A DNA stretch of 64,000 nt from Jacaranda mimosifolia (Eukaryota > Streptophyta > Magnoliopsida > Lamiales > Bignoniaceae): positions 40,782,501 to 40,846,500 of the forward strand of contig CM032117.1 of NCBI GenBank assembly GCA_018894105.1. The letters are read 5' to 3'. A program made the translations under genes and the position numbers. Shown here piece after piece: positions 1 to 12,268 of this stretch (positions are counted from its first letter, which is position 1; every line of letters begins with the position of its first letter). Under the pieces are notes generated by a model. That model was not told the DNA's origin. It saw only the letters and a list, made by a program, of their open reading frames with translations, and searched no databases.

Positions 1-719
1 TGCTCGGCCCAAAGACCACAGGCCCAGGGGTGTAGCGGCAGGCCCACCTCATACACTGGGCCCAATTATGCTACTGACGTCGGGTGACCCTAGTTGACCA
101 TACAGATCGACACCATTCGAAGACTAGGCCACTGATCGATACCTCGAACGCACTGCCCATCCAGCCCATAAGCCTCGTGCCAAGCCTATGTTAGGTCGAC
201 TAAGGAGGTCGATTAGGCGGGTAACCACCTTTGCCGCATTAAATGCCCTGACAGGTAGCATGCCTTTGCATTAATGGCGTATGCCGCCCCAGTACCACCC
301 ATGTTACCACACCAGAGATGAGGCGCATGTACAGTGTCTTCTTCTGTCCCCAAAACCTAGAGAGACAGCCACCTGGAATAGTACAAGGGTGGGAGATGAC
401 TTAATGGCCCCCAGGCAAGGACAAAAACCATTACAACATGTCAAGGGCATCTATGCTGAGAGAAGCTTATAAATACCCTTACTCAAGCCCCTCAAAGGTA
501 TGCCATTCTCTACACTCAAAGCCCTCATTCTGCTGCTCATCTAGTCGATTCTACATTGACTTGAGCATTGGAGTGCCTAAGCTGAGGGCTCATCGGCTAG
601 CCTGACGTTTGCTCGTTATTGCAGGACTTAGCTCATCTACATCAATATATCGACCAGAGAGGTCGAACCAATCCGAAAGCAATACCTGATCCAGATACAA
701 ACTGATTTCACCCTCATCA
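1..719 (+). repeat. Left LTR of the Tat-like element
   Basis: It aligns base for base with 5008-5736, with scattered substitutions and small indels (719 versus 729 bases). It ends in CATCA just before the primer binding site. It holds a TATAAATA box at 468-475, the probable U3 core promoter, and GC-richer sequence upstream. The first base may not be the real LTR start, because the window cuts here. Confidence 0.92.
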
Positions 720-721
720 TT

Positions 722-740
722 TGGCGCCATCCGTGGGAAC
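722..740 (+). promoter_or_regulatory. Primer binding site of the Tat-like element
   Basis: TGGCGCC follows the LTR end with a gap of two bases and continues CATCCGTGGGAAC. This matches the position and the TGGCGCC core of the tRNA-primed minus-strand start seen in plant gypsy elements. Related but decayed sites occur behind three other LTRs in this window (about 41,010, 53,131 and 61,329). Confidence 0.75.
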
Positions 741-759
741 ACTGAGTCTGGTATTGAAA

Positions 760-2483
760 ATGGTGAACACCAGGCGAGCCCTCTTAGGAAGAGAAGGAAA
801 TAGGAGGTCTAACTCTCCCTACACTCAACCTCCGCAAGAAATCCATGCCCCACGATCGAGCGGCCCAGCAGGGCAAGTGGTCACCTTGAGCATGCCCCAG
901 CTGATGTAACTCATTAGCGAGCAGATTTTTGCCCAAATTTTGGCTCAACTTTCAGCAGCTCTGAATAGACATACCGTGCCTCCGGAACCAACTGCCAATG
1001 CAACACCCCAGCATGCAGCACTGGAGGAAAGACCGCTGAGGGAAAACTTGGATCAACTAGAGTCCAAAAGGCCCCCCTCAAGATGTGAAGTCAGCCCAGG
1101 CTATTTTTCGAGGGAAACGGCCCGACTTAGGCCCCGCGAAGAAGTGGTTGATTCCGTCGACCACAGCGTTCGACCCATTCGAGCCCCGCAGCGTGATAGG
1201 GTCAAGCACTCGAGACCCCATCCGAATAGGAACGCGTCCGAGGTCGATAGAGAGGAGTGAGAGGAGATATCCCACCAAGTCCAACAGTTGAACTGGCGAT
1301 TGGAGGAGATCTCAAGGAGAAATACAGATAGGAATCGCTATTCGGAAAGGCTGCAGAAGTTCCAAAGAGAAAGAGATTCACCCTTTCTCCAAGATATTAT
1401 CGACGATTGCATCACTATCGATGCTAAGATTCTAACCGGCCTGCCCCGATATGATGGCTTGTCGGATCTGAACGAGCATTTGCTGCAATTCGAGCACATG
1501 ATGCAGCTGCGCGGGCACAATGAGTACATTCACGCAAAAATGCTAGTACCTACCTTCCAGGGGATAGCGCTGGACTGGTTTGTCAAGTTGGAACCGGCGT
1601 CGATACATTCATATGATCAGTTATGTGACAAGTTTTTGCACCAATTTGCAAGCAGGAGGAAGGCGAAGCTCCCGCACACCCACCTGCATACGGTGAAGCA
1701 AAATGAAGGGAGTCCCTTTGAGACTTTTTCACTAGATTCAACACAGAGGTGTTGAAGGTTGACAACCCAAGGATTGAGTTCCTGATCGACATGTTGTTCT
1801 TGGGCCTCAGGCACAAGGAATGTGCCAATGCTCTTGTGCGTGAGCAGCCACGGCCGATTGAGGAGCTGCTCGACCTCTCTGAGAGATACATGACCTAGAA
1901 GGAGATGAATAAACTTAAATATGGCAACCTGGAGGTCGAGAAGAAGAAGAGTAAAGAGAAAGACGATCTCCAGGTCAGAGAGGGACATCGGTCACCCATA
2001 AAATGATTCCATGACTATACTCCACTTAATCTCCCTAGAAATGAGGTGTTGTTCGCTATTCAGCATGACAATTTCCTTAAAAGGCCTAGGAAGTTGACTG
2101 AGACAGAAGCTATGAAAAAATCAAAGAAATACTATCATTTCCATAAACAGAAAGGGCATGACATGGAGGATTGCTTCAGCTTGTATGATGAGATAGAAAG
2201 ACTGATCAGGCAGGGCCATATGAGAAAATTTGTCGACGAGCGTGCCAGGGGCGAAAAGGGCAAAACCGACCAGACTCCCCGTAGAGAAAGGTCGGCTAGC
2301 CCGATGAGAGACGATAAGGGAAAAAGACCAGTCCAAGAACCCCACCTACCCATTCGGGGAGTAATCGACATAATTGCTGGAGGACCAGCTGGGGGGCTCA
2401 AGATCCGCCAGAAAGCAAACCTAGAGGCAACAAGAGTCGACCAAATCATCCAAAGTCGAAACTATTTTCCAGCTCTCTACTAG
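760..2483 (+). pseudogene. gag: gag of the Tat-like element (broken)
   Basis: The likely start is ATG at 760, giving MVNTRR, a common beginning for gag of this group. Stops follow at about 907 and 1258. The conserved retrotransposon gag core (1288-1755) includes GLPRYDGLSDLNEHLLQFE and ALDWFVKL. A frameshift near 1725 moves the reading into another frame, which runs on as FNTEVLKVDNPR to a stop at about 1897. The last part (2046-2483) holds the degenerate zinc-knuckle block HFHKQKGHDMEDCF and DEIERLIRQGHMRKFV; the first cysteine of the usual pattern is tyrosine here. Gag normally packages element RNA; this copy cannot make a full product. Confidence 0.9.
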
Positions 2484-2514
2484 CACAGAACCAATCTCCT
2501 TCACCGACTCTGAT

Positions 2515-3003
2515 CTAGATCATCTGGAGAACAGAGGAGTCGACAGAAAGCTGGATTGCCCCATGGTAGTAACACTGCAAATTGATAATTTCAAGGTGAG
2601 AAAGGTTTTGGTCAACAACGGCAGTTCTGCGAACATCATATTTTTGTCCACCTTAAATAGGATGAAGTTAGGGGAACTAAAGTTTGACCCAGTTCGAACG
2701 CCGCAGGTCAGATTTGGGGGGTCCGAGATCATTTCGAAGGGATCCATTAACTTATCCACAACATTTGGACAGGGTCCCTGAAGTAGAACCTTGATGATTA
2801 ACTACCTGGTAGTCGATGCCCCATTCTCCTACAATGTCATTATTGGTCGACCAGCCCTGAACGACTTCAGAGCAATTGTCTCCACGTACCACATGAAAAT
2901 CAAGTTCCTGACCTCAACGGGAGTAGGAGAAATTTTATGCAATCTCAAGGACGCATGTCGCTATTGCACCATTTCCGTCGAGGCCAACGAGCAGAAGAAG
3001 TGA
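2515..3003 (+). pseudogene. Aspartic protease domain of pol (broken)
   Basis: The reading frame at 2563-2781 carries VLVNNGSSANIIF, where functional relatives have a catalytic Asp in the D(N/T/S)GSSA motif. Here that position is Asn, so the protease would be inactive. A stop at about 2781 splits the domain. The second half (2791-3003) has the family block [18 protein letters not shown] followed by [12 protein letters not shown]. The domain follows gag and precedes reverse transcriptase, the normal order. Confidence 0.88.
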
Positions 3004-3075
3004 CCTCAATTCAAGCCTTCGGGGGACGCCCCTGTAGCAAAACTCGAAGAGGGACCTACATCTAAGAAAAAGAAG

Positions 3076-4464
3076 TTGGAGGACACTCGGGTCGAGCCCG
3101 TCGAGGAGTCCAAAATAATAGAGTTAGAACCCGAAAACCCTAACAAAACCACTCAGGTCGAAAGCGACATGGACAACCTCTTGGAATGCCTCATGGTCGA
3201 TTTCCTTCGACGAAACATTGATGTGTTTGCTTGGAAAGCTGCTAATCTCCAAGGAATTGACCCAAGTGTCATTGTCCATCGACTCAACGTGGACCCTACC
3301 CACAAGCCAGTGAGGTAAAAGATAAGAACTTTCAACGCAGAAAGGTCCCAGATCATAGAAGAGGAGGTCAACAAACTACTAGAGGCAGGATATATTGTAG
3401 AAATTTAATACCCCTCTTGGCTTTGTAATGTTGGACTCGTCCCTAAGAATGAGGGAAAATGGCGCATGTGTAATGATTTCACTGATTTGAATAAAGCTTG
3501 CCCTAAGGATCCTTACCCCTTGCCTCGTATAGATTTATTAGTAGATTTTACTGCTGGTTGTGAGTTGTTGAGCATGATGGATGCCTTCCAGGGTTATTAT
3601 CAAATATTCATGGCACCCGAGGATAGGGACAAGACCTCATTCATCGTCCCCAATGGAATGTACTATTTTTTACTCATGCCCTTTGGGCTCAAAAATACGG
3701 GAGCAACGTACCAAAGATTGGTCAACTTTATGTTAAAAAATGAGATCAGAAGATCGATAGAGGTCTACGTCGATGACATAATTGTCAAAATCGAGAAGGT
3801 CGAGGACCACCTCGTCGACCTTAACCATACCTTTTCCATACTAAAGACCTTCGGCATGAAGCTCAACCCCAATAAGTGCACATTTGGAGTTCGTGGGGGC
3901 AAGTTCCTTGGGTATATGGTTAGTCAAAGAGGGATCGAGGCAAACCCTCATAAGATCCAAGCAATTATGGATGTTGCCCCACCTTACACTGTTCGAGATA
4001 TACAACGCCTGGTTGGCAGGATCATAGCCCTTGGCAGGTTCATCACATGGCTAGCCAACAAGGGCCTATCTTTCTTCAAAATACTCAGAAATGCGAAGAA
4101 ATCAGGGTTTCAATGGACTCAGTAGTGCGACCAAGCCTTGGTAGAGCTCAAGCAATACTTGTCTTCGCCTCCTATGCTCGCCAAGCCCGAGCTGGGTGAA
4201 GTGTTACAACTTTATCTGGCTATATCCATTGCCTTGATCAGTTCAGTATTGGCATCGACAAGAGGCAAGACTCATCGTCCTATGTATTACTGTAGTAAGG
4301 CTTTGCATGGGCCCGAACATAACTATTTGGAGATCGAGAAGTTCGCTCTCACCCTAGTCACGGCTGCACGAAAGTTGCGACCTTACTTCCAGTCTCATGC
4401 GATTGTGGTCCTGACCAATCAACCATTAAAACAAGTAGTGTCGAAACCAGGCACATTAGGGTGA
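3076..4464 (+). pseudogene. Reverse transcriptase and first RNase H of pol (broken)
   Basis: The pre-RT segment (3076-3318) contains NIDVFAWKAANLQGIDPSV and ends at a stop. A second stop lies near 3406. The polymerase core at 3466-4125 shows CNDFTDLNKACPKDPYPLPR, MDAFQGYYQI, MPFGLKNTGATYQRL and the catalytic YVDD box at about 3766. After a stop at 4123 the connection/RNase H-like part (4138-4464) follows with PMYYCSKAL and NYLEIEKFALTLV. It is broken by at least four stops and non-functional. Confidence 0.92.
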
Positions 4465-5006
4465 CTTACAAAGTGGGCAATCGAGCTCGGGGAATTCGAC
4501 ATCACGTTCCAGCCCCGAACAACCATAAAAGTGCAAGTACTAGCTGGTTTTGTTGCCGAGAGACTCGACCTCCCAGACCACCCCAACCAAAGCCCATCTG
4601 TGTGGACATTGCACGTCAATGGGTCGGTAATCGTATCAGAAGGCGGAATTGGTATTTCTCTCCGTTCCCCACTTGCCGAAAATTATGATTTTTCCATAAA
4701 GCTCGACTTCCTAGTTACCAAAAATGAGGCAGAATATGAAGCTCTCATAGCTGGGATGAACATGGTAGCAGCTTGGGGCGTGGAACAACTAGTAGCGATC
4801 ACCGATTCCAAGTTGGTGGCGGAGCAAGTGGAAGGAAATTTCGAAGCCGAGGAAACCAAAATGAGTCAGTACCTGGTTGAAGTAAAACAATTGCAAAAGG
4901 CATTTAAGAGCTTCCCTCTAAGCCAGGTACCCCGAACGAAAAATGAACGGCCAGATGCACTTTCAAAGTTAGCCAGCTCGACGAAAGGAACTAGGGATAG
5001 CCCAAT
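4465..5006 (+). pseudogene. Second RNase H domain of pol, ending at the integrase deletion
   Basis: Translation from about 4531 gives the second, archaeal-type RNase H of Tat elements: WTLHVNGS, then NEAEYEALIAGM, ITDSKLVAEQVEG and ERPDALSKLASS. The first catalytic Asp of the usual HVDGS motif is Asn here. Immediately after ALSKLASS the sequence enters the right LTR, where relatives continue with a linker, an HHCC zinc finger and integrase. The junction near 5000 is therefore a deletion breakpoint. Confidence 0.88.
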
Positions 5007-5007
5007 A

Positions 5008-5736
5008 TGCTCGGCCCAAAGACCACAAGCCTAGGGGTGTAGCGGCAGGTCCACCTCATACACTGGGCCTAATTATGCTACCGACGTCGGGTGACCCTAG
5101 TCGACCATACAGATCAACACCGCTTGGAGGTTAGGCCGTTGATCGATACCTCAACCGCACTGCTCTTCCAGCACGTAAGCCTAGCGCCAAGCCTATGTTA
5201 GGTCGACTAGGGAGGTCGATTAGCCGTGTAACCGCCTCTGCCACATTAAATGCCCTGACAGCAGCATGCCTCTGCATTAATGGCGTATGCCGCCCTAGTA
5301 CCGCCCATGCTGCCACACCAGAGAGGAGGCGTATGTACAGTGTCCTATTCTGTCCCCAAAACCTGGAGAGGCAGCCACCTGAAATAGTACAAGGGTGGGA
5401 GATGACTTAATGGCTCCCAAGCAAGGACAAAAACCATTACAACATGTCAAGGGCATTTCAGACAAATCCTCGCTGGGAGAAGGCTATAAATACCCTCACT
5501 CCAGCCCCTCAAAGGTATGTTATTCTCTACACTCAAAGCCCTCATTCTGCTACTCATCTGGTCAATTCTACACTGACTTGAGCGTCGAAGTACATAAACT
5601 GAGGGCTCCTTAGCTAGCCTGATGTTTGCTTGTGATTGCAGGACTCATCCCATCTACATCAATATATCGACCAGAGAGGTCGAACCAATCCGAAAGCAAT
5701 ACCTGATCCAGATACAAACTGATTTCACCCTCATCA
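5008..5736 (+). repeat. Right LTR of the Tat-like element
   Basis: It is a direct copy of 1-719 with TATAAATA at 5485-5492, ending in TCATCA at 5736. The divergence from the left copy is visible by eye and spread along the whole length, so the insertion is not very recent. Confidence 0.92.
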
Positions 5737-5759
5737 CTATGTACTGCTCAGATGAAACG

Positions 5760-6690
5760 GTTGAGGTAGTTTCTTAAAGTTTTGTCATCCTTCTACTTAA
5801 TAGTGATCATGTATTCTGCCGTACTAGGGTATTTGAAGTTGATTAATGGAGAAATTGTGGAGAAATTGCTAGGAGAATTGCTCCTAGCTTGTAATGGATT
5901 CGGCTGGCATCTGGTTGGACAATGTCAGAGCATGCTTGATGAGTATGGTGTGAAACACCTTGCAATGGGTAACTTCACTCAAATCATAGATCTCTATTCT
6001 TGCAATTGTCCAGGAACTCCTGGGTCCATCATACCATTAAGCTCCAGTATGTGGATAACCTTCATGCTTGAGGGAAGCAACTTTGCCAAGATAACTAAGC
6101 AGAAAGGGCTGCATTTAGGGAGAATGACAACTAGATGGGAGTAATAAGTTCCTGCTCCTCTGGAGCGTTAAGATACTATCTAGTGAGTCTGAACTCCTAT
6201 GGCAATAGGCAATTGTTGTGATGAGTTAGCTCCGAGAGAAGGCTGGACGTCTAATGCCTGTTGAGGTAAATGAGGGGCATTGTGCCATTCTGGATTTATA
6301 TATTCATTTTGTCCTCTTTGGGGATGATGGGGCTTCTCTGTTGTAACAACCGAGGATTAGGTTGCTCTTGACAGTGGTGCTTTCTGATGTACTGGGTGGC
6401 TGCTTTGGCCAAAACTTACACAGAGACGGTATTTTCTAATTGCTCGATCAGCACTTCTTGAGTTATTTGTAATACGAATTCTCTAAGGGATATAGCTTGT
6501 TGAACTGGCATCTCCTTTAGCGGCAGATGTGCTTCAAGTGTGGCTCTGATGTTGAACGTGATTGTTTTAGGCTAGTTGCTCTCTGCATTCTCACCTCTTG
6601 GGATGACGTGGGTGCTGGAATCATGAGCTCTAGATTTTGCCTGCATTCTCAATATTCTTTGTTATAGATAGGAGTTCCATCAGAATAGCC
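5760..6690 (-). pseudogene. Possible gypsy gag remnant
   Basis: On the minus strand, in shifting frames, short blocks resemble the gag core of Tat elements: CKVFHTILIKHALT, MPAESITS and QFLHNFSIN fit the order Cys-x-Phe...Leu-x-Pro-x-Ser-Ile...Phe...Asn-Phe seen in the gags at 1288, 34,510 and 53,590. No open frame survives and no LTR was found. It may be an older retroelement into which the 1-5,736 element inserted. This is a weak call from pattern only. Confidence 0.4.
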
Positions 6691-6770
6691 AAAATGTTGT
6701 TGCTTGGAAATGGAGTTGGGGCCCTTTTTGGAAGTCTGTGAATTTAAGAAGGTTTTTATTTTGGAATGCA

Positions 6771-7161
6771 ACTACAAGAAAACATTCCTTTCACTAATGA
6801 AAAATTTGGGACTAATAGGGTTCAACCACAGTTTGAAGACAATTGTGATGGATTTTTTAGTGATTACTAATGAATTTAGGAAAAAGAGCAAAAACACTTG
6901 TGACGGATATGGAGAGTTTACACTGATATAAAGAGTCTGTCACAAATTTCGTAACTATAACCACAAATTTTCTATTTATGATGAAAATTTCATCACAAAA
7001 TTAATTTCTTAAAGCGCTTTATTTTCATCACAAAACTAATAAGTAACCAAGCATATACTAATGGATTTCTAAAACAAAGCCATCACAAAAAGCATATTTT
7101 GTGATAGATCTCATTAAACTTGTGATGGATTTTTATTGGTGAAGGGGTATTCTCTTGTAAT
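6771..7161. mobile_element. CACTA-like MITE
   Basis: The left end reads CTACAAGAAAACATTCCTTT followed by CACTAATGAAAAA. The reverse complement of the right end reads TTACAAGAGAATACCCCTT followed by CACCAATAAAAA, an inverted repeat of about 33 bases. ACTACAAGAAAA is the typical terminus of plant CACTA elements. The interior is built of TGTGACGGA/TCACAAA motifs on both strands, as in CACTA subterminal regions. No coding capacity. ATGC lies on both sides but the duplication is not clean. Confidence 0.55.
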
Positions 7162-7489
7162 GCGCATTCGTGTACATTGGAGCTCAAGAATTTTAAAAGA
7201 TAAATTTTTAGTCTCCCTTTTGACTCTAGGAGTTGTTATGTATAGACTAGTGATTAAGAATTTGGTGGGCTTCGGCCCACTTGGGTTTAAGTGACCATCT
7301 TGATGAGCTTGATTAATTGGGTTCACTATTCTTTTACTTATTTATTGTTATTTTTTAAATTGAATCATTTTATTTAATTTTTTTTTTTACTTTAGGGTCT
7401 TATTTTTTCATATTAGAATTATAAACAAATATGGAGATTAATTAAAATGAAGTGAGAGCCACACATGTTGACCAATGTAAAGACAAAAG

Positions 7490-7900
7490 TAGAAGTAAAT
7501 TTAGAGACGGAATTGAAGATGGAGTTAGAGATGGGTCATTAATAAATGAAAGATTAAAATGATAATAATCTGGCGACAGATTATTCATCAACTAGAGACG
7601 GAAGTAGAGTCAGTTTCTTTCAAAAAGTTGCTAATTTAGAGATGGAAAATTATAGTAAAATGGATTGTTTATTGAATTAGCTAGAGGTAAGTTTTAATAA
7701 GGAATTATTGATTTGAAATTAATGACATGTTTAGAGATGGAGTGTAGTTTAGTTTCCAACTTGTGAGATGGAAACTATTTCGAATTAGCAGCGTGCATTA
7801 AGTACAATAAGTCGGAGATGGAGCTTCGATCTCAATTTTTATTATAGATGGAAGTAAAACTTAGTTTGGCTTGAAGTAGGAGTCCGAATCATATTTACCA
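7490..7900. repeat. Patch of short dispersed AGAGA(C/T)GGA motifs
   Basis: About eight to ten copies of a nonamer close to TAGAGACGGA or TAGAGATGGA occur irregularly in roughly 400 bases. Such spacing resembles transposase-binding arrays in the subterminal zones of CACTA elements, but no terminal inverted repeat was found, so the origin is open. Confidence 0.35.
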
Positions 7901-8057
7901 GACTAAAATTTGAACTAAAATGTTATGGAATTGGAAGTAGTTTCTTGAAGAATTTGACTAAAATATGAAGACAAGCAGAAGAATATATCATTTTTGCATG
8001 TGATCTGTACATAATGACAAAACATTAAGAAAACATACGCATACGCATACGCTGCTT

Positions 8058-8064
8058 GAATATT

Positions 8065-8098
<34 letters not shown>

Positions 8099-8388
8099 TT
8101 ATAGTGTTATATCTCAATCATCTAATAATATATATAATATTAATGTAGAAGTTTAGGGTAAAAGACAGGAAGCAGGAAGGACGTCAATTTCTCGACCATG
8201 AGCACTTGTACAATTTGCAGTGACTTTGTTTCCAAGTTTGGTGGAGGTCAATTGTATGGATTCCATTGATATACCGAAGCATGGCTTGGATCTACTGCAG
8301 TTAAGATTAATGGCAACGTTTGTGCTCGATGTTCCATATATTTCCTTGTAAACTACTTTGCTTATTTGAACTCCACTACTTTCCTTCA

Positions 8389-8428
<40 letters not shown>

Positions 8429-10242
8429 CAGAAATATAATTGCAACCCATTAATTAATTAATTAATCAGATATATAAATATAATTAATTCTCAAGTGTGT
8501 GTGTGTGTGTGTGTGTGTATATATCACTTGTCTCCAACAAAATTAATCTCATATGTATTAAGCCAGTCAATTAATTACCTGCTCTTTGCAAGCATTCCTG
8601 ATGTCGCAGTAATTTTGGTCAATGATTATGGGATTCTTGACAGAGTTGAATACCAGATTTTCAAATATGACATCTTGCACATATCCTCTTCCAACCTGAT
8701 ATATATAATTAATTATTTATGTGAAATTAATTAGTTAGTTTGATACGTGGAATGTATATAATTATAGCTCACTCGTATAAAATGAATGTATATCAGGCTG
8801 CAGGCTTAATTAATTTGCTGGTAATAAAATGGTAAAATTATATATGGTCCAAAATATATATAACAACAAGCAGTAAAGTTTCTCAGTTGGAGACCTGCCA
8901 TGTTTTGATCCGTACTCCGTTTGTGGTACCATTGAACAAGGCATTAGTCACACGAATCTTTTCCACTTGCACATAATTTCCTGATTTTCCTAAGCTTCCA
9001 ATGCTGTTATTAATATGATCATCAAGTAAAAAGAGAGAAATCAATAAATATATATATTTTACTACCTATATATATATAAGTGCTAAAATCTTCAAAGCTA
9101 CATATATATATATATATATATATATACCATGATTAATATCTCATGATACAATTATAAAGAATGCTTATAACATTGTGTGGTAGCACTCATGTTCAGCAAT
9201 CAATTCATGCCCTTTGTTCTACGTTACTTATGTATTATGATCTACTAAAATATGTTTTTAATAATTCTAACAGAAGTGATGGAAGTGATGAGAGGTTCAA
9301 TATATATATATATATATATATCCATTTTTCCACGTTGGAGGAGGAGAGAAGAAGAAGAAGAAGAAGAAGAAGATGCAAGGAAAAAATTAAAGAAAAAGAA
9401 AAAGAGTAGTTAAGCACCTGATACCATGACCAGGACCACATTCAACATTGGCTATTTGGATGTTAGAAATGTGATCACCTATAGAAATACAATCATCACC
9501 TGAATCACAAATACCTCACAGAAAATGTGATCAGTTACGTCCCATGGCTTTATATCATTTGGCTGACCACCCCTATAATCTCTATCTAACTAGACACAAC
9601 CCAATTTAATTTACTAATGATAACAAAAAACCAATAAAATTAATTTGAAATTAATATTCTACTTACGTACCGGTGCTTATTTTAGAATTGGTGATGAGCA
9701 CATGGTGAGATGAGTGGATGTGAATGCCATCAGTGTTGGGACTATTTCCAGGGGACTGGATTACCACATTGTTAATATAAAAGCTGTTGCATCCTCTCGC
9801 CAATATATGTGTTTGGGCACTATTTATCAAGTTCAAATTGCCAATTCCACTCCTATTGCACGACACAAACTTCAATGCCTGTTTATTATTTGTACATACA
9901 CATGTAAAGATTGAGATCAATTGCACATACATACATATATATATATATATATGTGTGTGCATTTATCTTTCATCCGCATTTTTCTTCTTTTAAAGAATAA
10001 CCTGCAGCATATATACAAAATCCTCACTTACATTACTAACTAGTAAGAAATTCAGCATTTTGGTGAAACATAATCTTATTATATATTATGATTAGCATAG
10101 ACTAAATGCGCATGTCATGTGCGAAAATATTTCTCTTTTGATGATAATATATATATATATATATGTATGTATGTATGTTTCTATCGAAAAAAGACTTTAA
10201 AATTATAGATACATAACAGTATAACACCAACTAATTTATATT

Positions 10243-10281
<39 letters not shown>

Positions 10282-12268
10282 GCATCTAAAATAAAATACA
10301 CATGGTAGAAAATTTTATTGTTAAAGAGAGCATCATATGCATAAGGCGGCATAATTTAATCTATTATTTTTAACGAGACTAATTAAAATTATTTATGCTA
10401 ATTTTTCCACCAGCAATTGGCTGCCCTCCAAACTAGACTCTATGAAAATGCCTCTTCAACAATCAACAGTTAATTTCGTAGGCGTTTCTGGTGAGGCTCC
10501 ATTTGGAATATAAGTTATTCATTTCAACAGTGTCTTGCTGGCTTTTGGTGTCATAATATAATTAACTTTATTAGACTCTTAATTATATAACATATTAAGT
10601 GCACAACTTTACAGCTTCTAATTGCATATATGTATCATGTTATAAAGATGTACTCTAACTTTAAAAATGGGCAAAAATGGAAGAAAGAAATTAAAAAGAA
10701 TGAGAAAATACTTACAGTGGGAGCCAATTTCGTGCATTTTTTCTGCACATGCAATATGTAAATTAAAGCGTGTTTACACATTTCACACAAACGTACACAC
10801 AACCACGTACGTAGGTATGTACGAAAGTGTGTGTGTGTGTGTGTGTGTATGCGCACTAATTAAGCAGTTCTAGTTAAATATGTATGTACCAGTTGAGGAT
10901 GATATCTGCAAGATTGATCCCACCAGGCCTTGCCTTCTCCATCAATGGACCCAAAGCCATCAACAGTAAGCCCATTCACTTCCTTAAATCCAAGCCATTC
11001 GCCTGCATCTCTCCCATCCCATAACCTAGGTGACTTTGGGGCCATAATTGTCCCTGAAATCTACATATATCAAATAATTCCACATGCTCAGAAACTAAAA
11101 GCAACAAAATATTATACCTATAAATTAAGTAAAAAGAGAAAGAAAAGCTATTTGATTGAATTTATCCTTTTTAAACGAAGCAAGAAACGTTTTCTTTTTT
11201 CTTTTTTCTTTTTTCCCCCTAAAAAATGCGACTATCATGAAATATATGAAAACGATAAGGCATAATTTATTTTAATTCTTGGGCGTACCAGGAAGTTGAT
11301 ATTTTGGGCGTCGCATGGGCCACGGAAAATGATAGGGTTAACTAGAAATGTCTTGTCTGGTGGAACAATTACTTTGGCATATGATGTTGAGGCACTACAA
11401 GCAGCAGCCCATGCCTCCAGAAATGCCTAGTAAGTAGACATCATTTCTCACATACTTATTACATGCTCTACTTAACATATAAATTAAATAAAAAAATTAT
11501 AAAAATAGGATCATAACTATGGCCAATTCGTAATATAGGACCGGAATTTTGCGTAGTATAAAACTAGGACCAAAACCTCTAAAAATTGAAAACAAAAAAA
11601 AAGAAAAAGGGACACGATGAGTTATCGGGAAGTATGGTGAGCTCCGATGATTGTTTGCGTATTGCTTGCATGGTGCATGTGTGGAATACTTCCGACGAAC
11701 GCCACGCAAGCAATCATTGATGTTCATTGTATTTTTTGGTAACTCGTATTCTTTTTTTTTTTTTTTCAAATTTCTAAGAGTTTTAATTGGTCCTAATTTC
11801 GTATTACCTCAAATTTTGTTCCTACATTGCAAATTGGTCATACTTATAATCCAATTTTTGCAATTTTCCCTAAATTAAATTGACAATACAAAATCAGAAC
11901 TATTTGATATCGATCATAAAAATATATAACTATATATATATATATATATATAAGGGAATTAAATTAAAGTTTCTGAGAGTGGGGTGTGTGTGTGTATTAC
12001 TTTTGAATCATCTGTATGGCCATCATTTGTGGCTCCGTAATCCATGACATTAAAATGGTCTTCAGTTTCGCACAAGTTTGAGCTGCCAAATTTGAGAGAA
12101 ATCAAAGCCAAAAACAATAACCACACTCCAAATGTATGATCCTGTAAAGCATGCAAATTAATTAATTATATATATATATAGTGTCTAACCTCGCTAATTG
12201 TGACGTGAAAATGAATCTTAATGAAATAGATTTGATACTGGTAACAAAGTATATATATATATATATAT
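8058..12268. repeat. Cluster of dinucleotide microsatellites in polygalacturonase introns and 3' flank
   Basis: Long simple repeats sit in almost every intron or flank: TA at about 8073-8098, GT at 8495-8518, AT at 9101-9126 and 9300-9321, GAA at 9346-9372, AT at 9934-9952, TA at 10148-10164, CA then TA at 10242-10281, GT at 10828-10848, TA at 11932-11952, AT at 12169-12180 and 12248-12268. The other two genes in the window have far fewer. Confidence 0.85.

Larger units (their letters stand above)
1..5736 (+). mobile_element. Ty3/gypsy (Tat-lineage) LTR retrotransposon, defective
   Basis: Two direct LTRs flank an internal region with gag, aspartic protease, reverse transcriptase and two RNase H domains in that order. 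The second RNase H placed after the first is the known hallmark of the Tat lineage. No integrase is visible: the coding sequence passes from the end of RNase H straight to the right LTR within about 30 bases, so integrase, and probably the polypurine tract, were lost by deletion. Stop codons and frameshifts occur in every domain, so the element cannot be autonomous. Window base 1 aligns with base 5008, so the true left edge may lie outside the window and the target-site duplication cannot be checked. The right flank begins CTATG. Confidence 0.93.

Noticed and set aside
281..472. Short ORFs in both LTRs (also 5395-5613)
   Set aside because: They lie within LTR sequence, are not conserved in frame between the two LTR copies and have no domain.
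5782..6144. 120-codon plus-strand frame
   Set aside because: The minus strand of the same stretch resembles decayed gag; the plus frame has no recognised motif.
8392..8424. Short regular repeats as CRISPR-like array
   Set aside because: It is a plain trinucleotide microsatellite without spacers in a plant intron.
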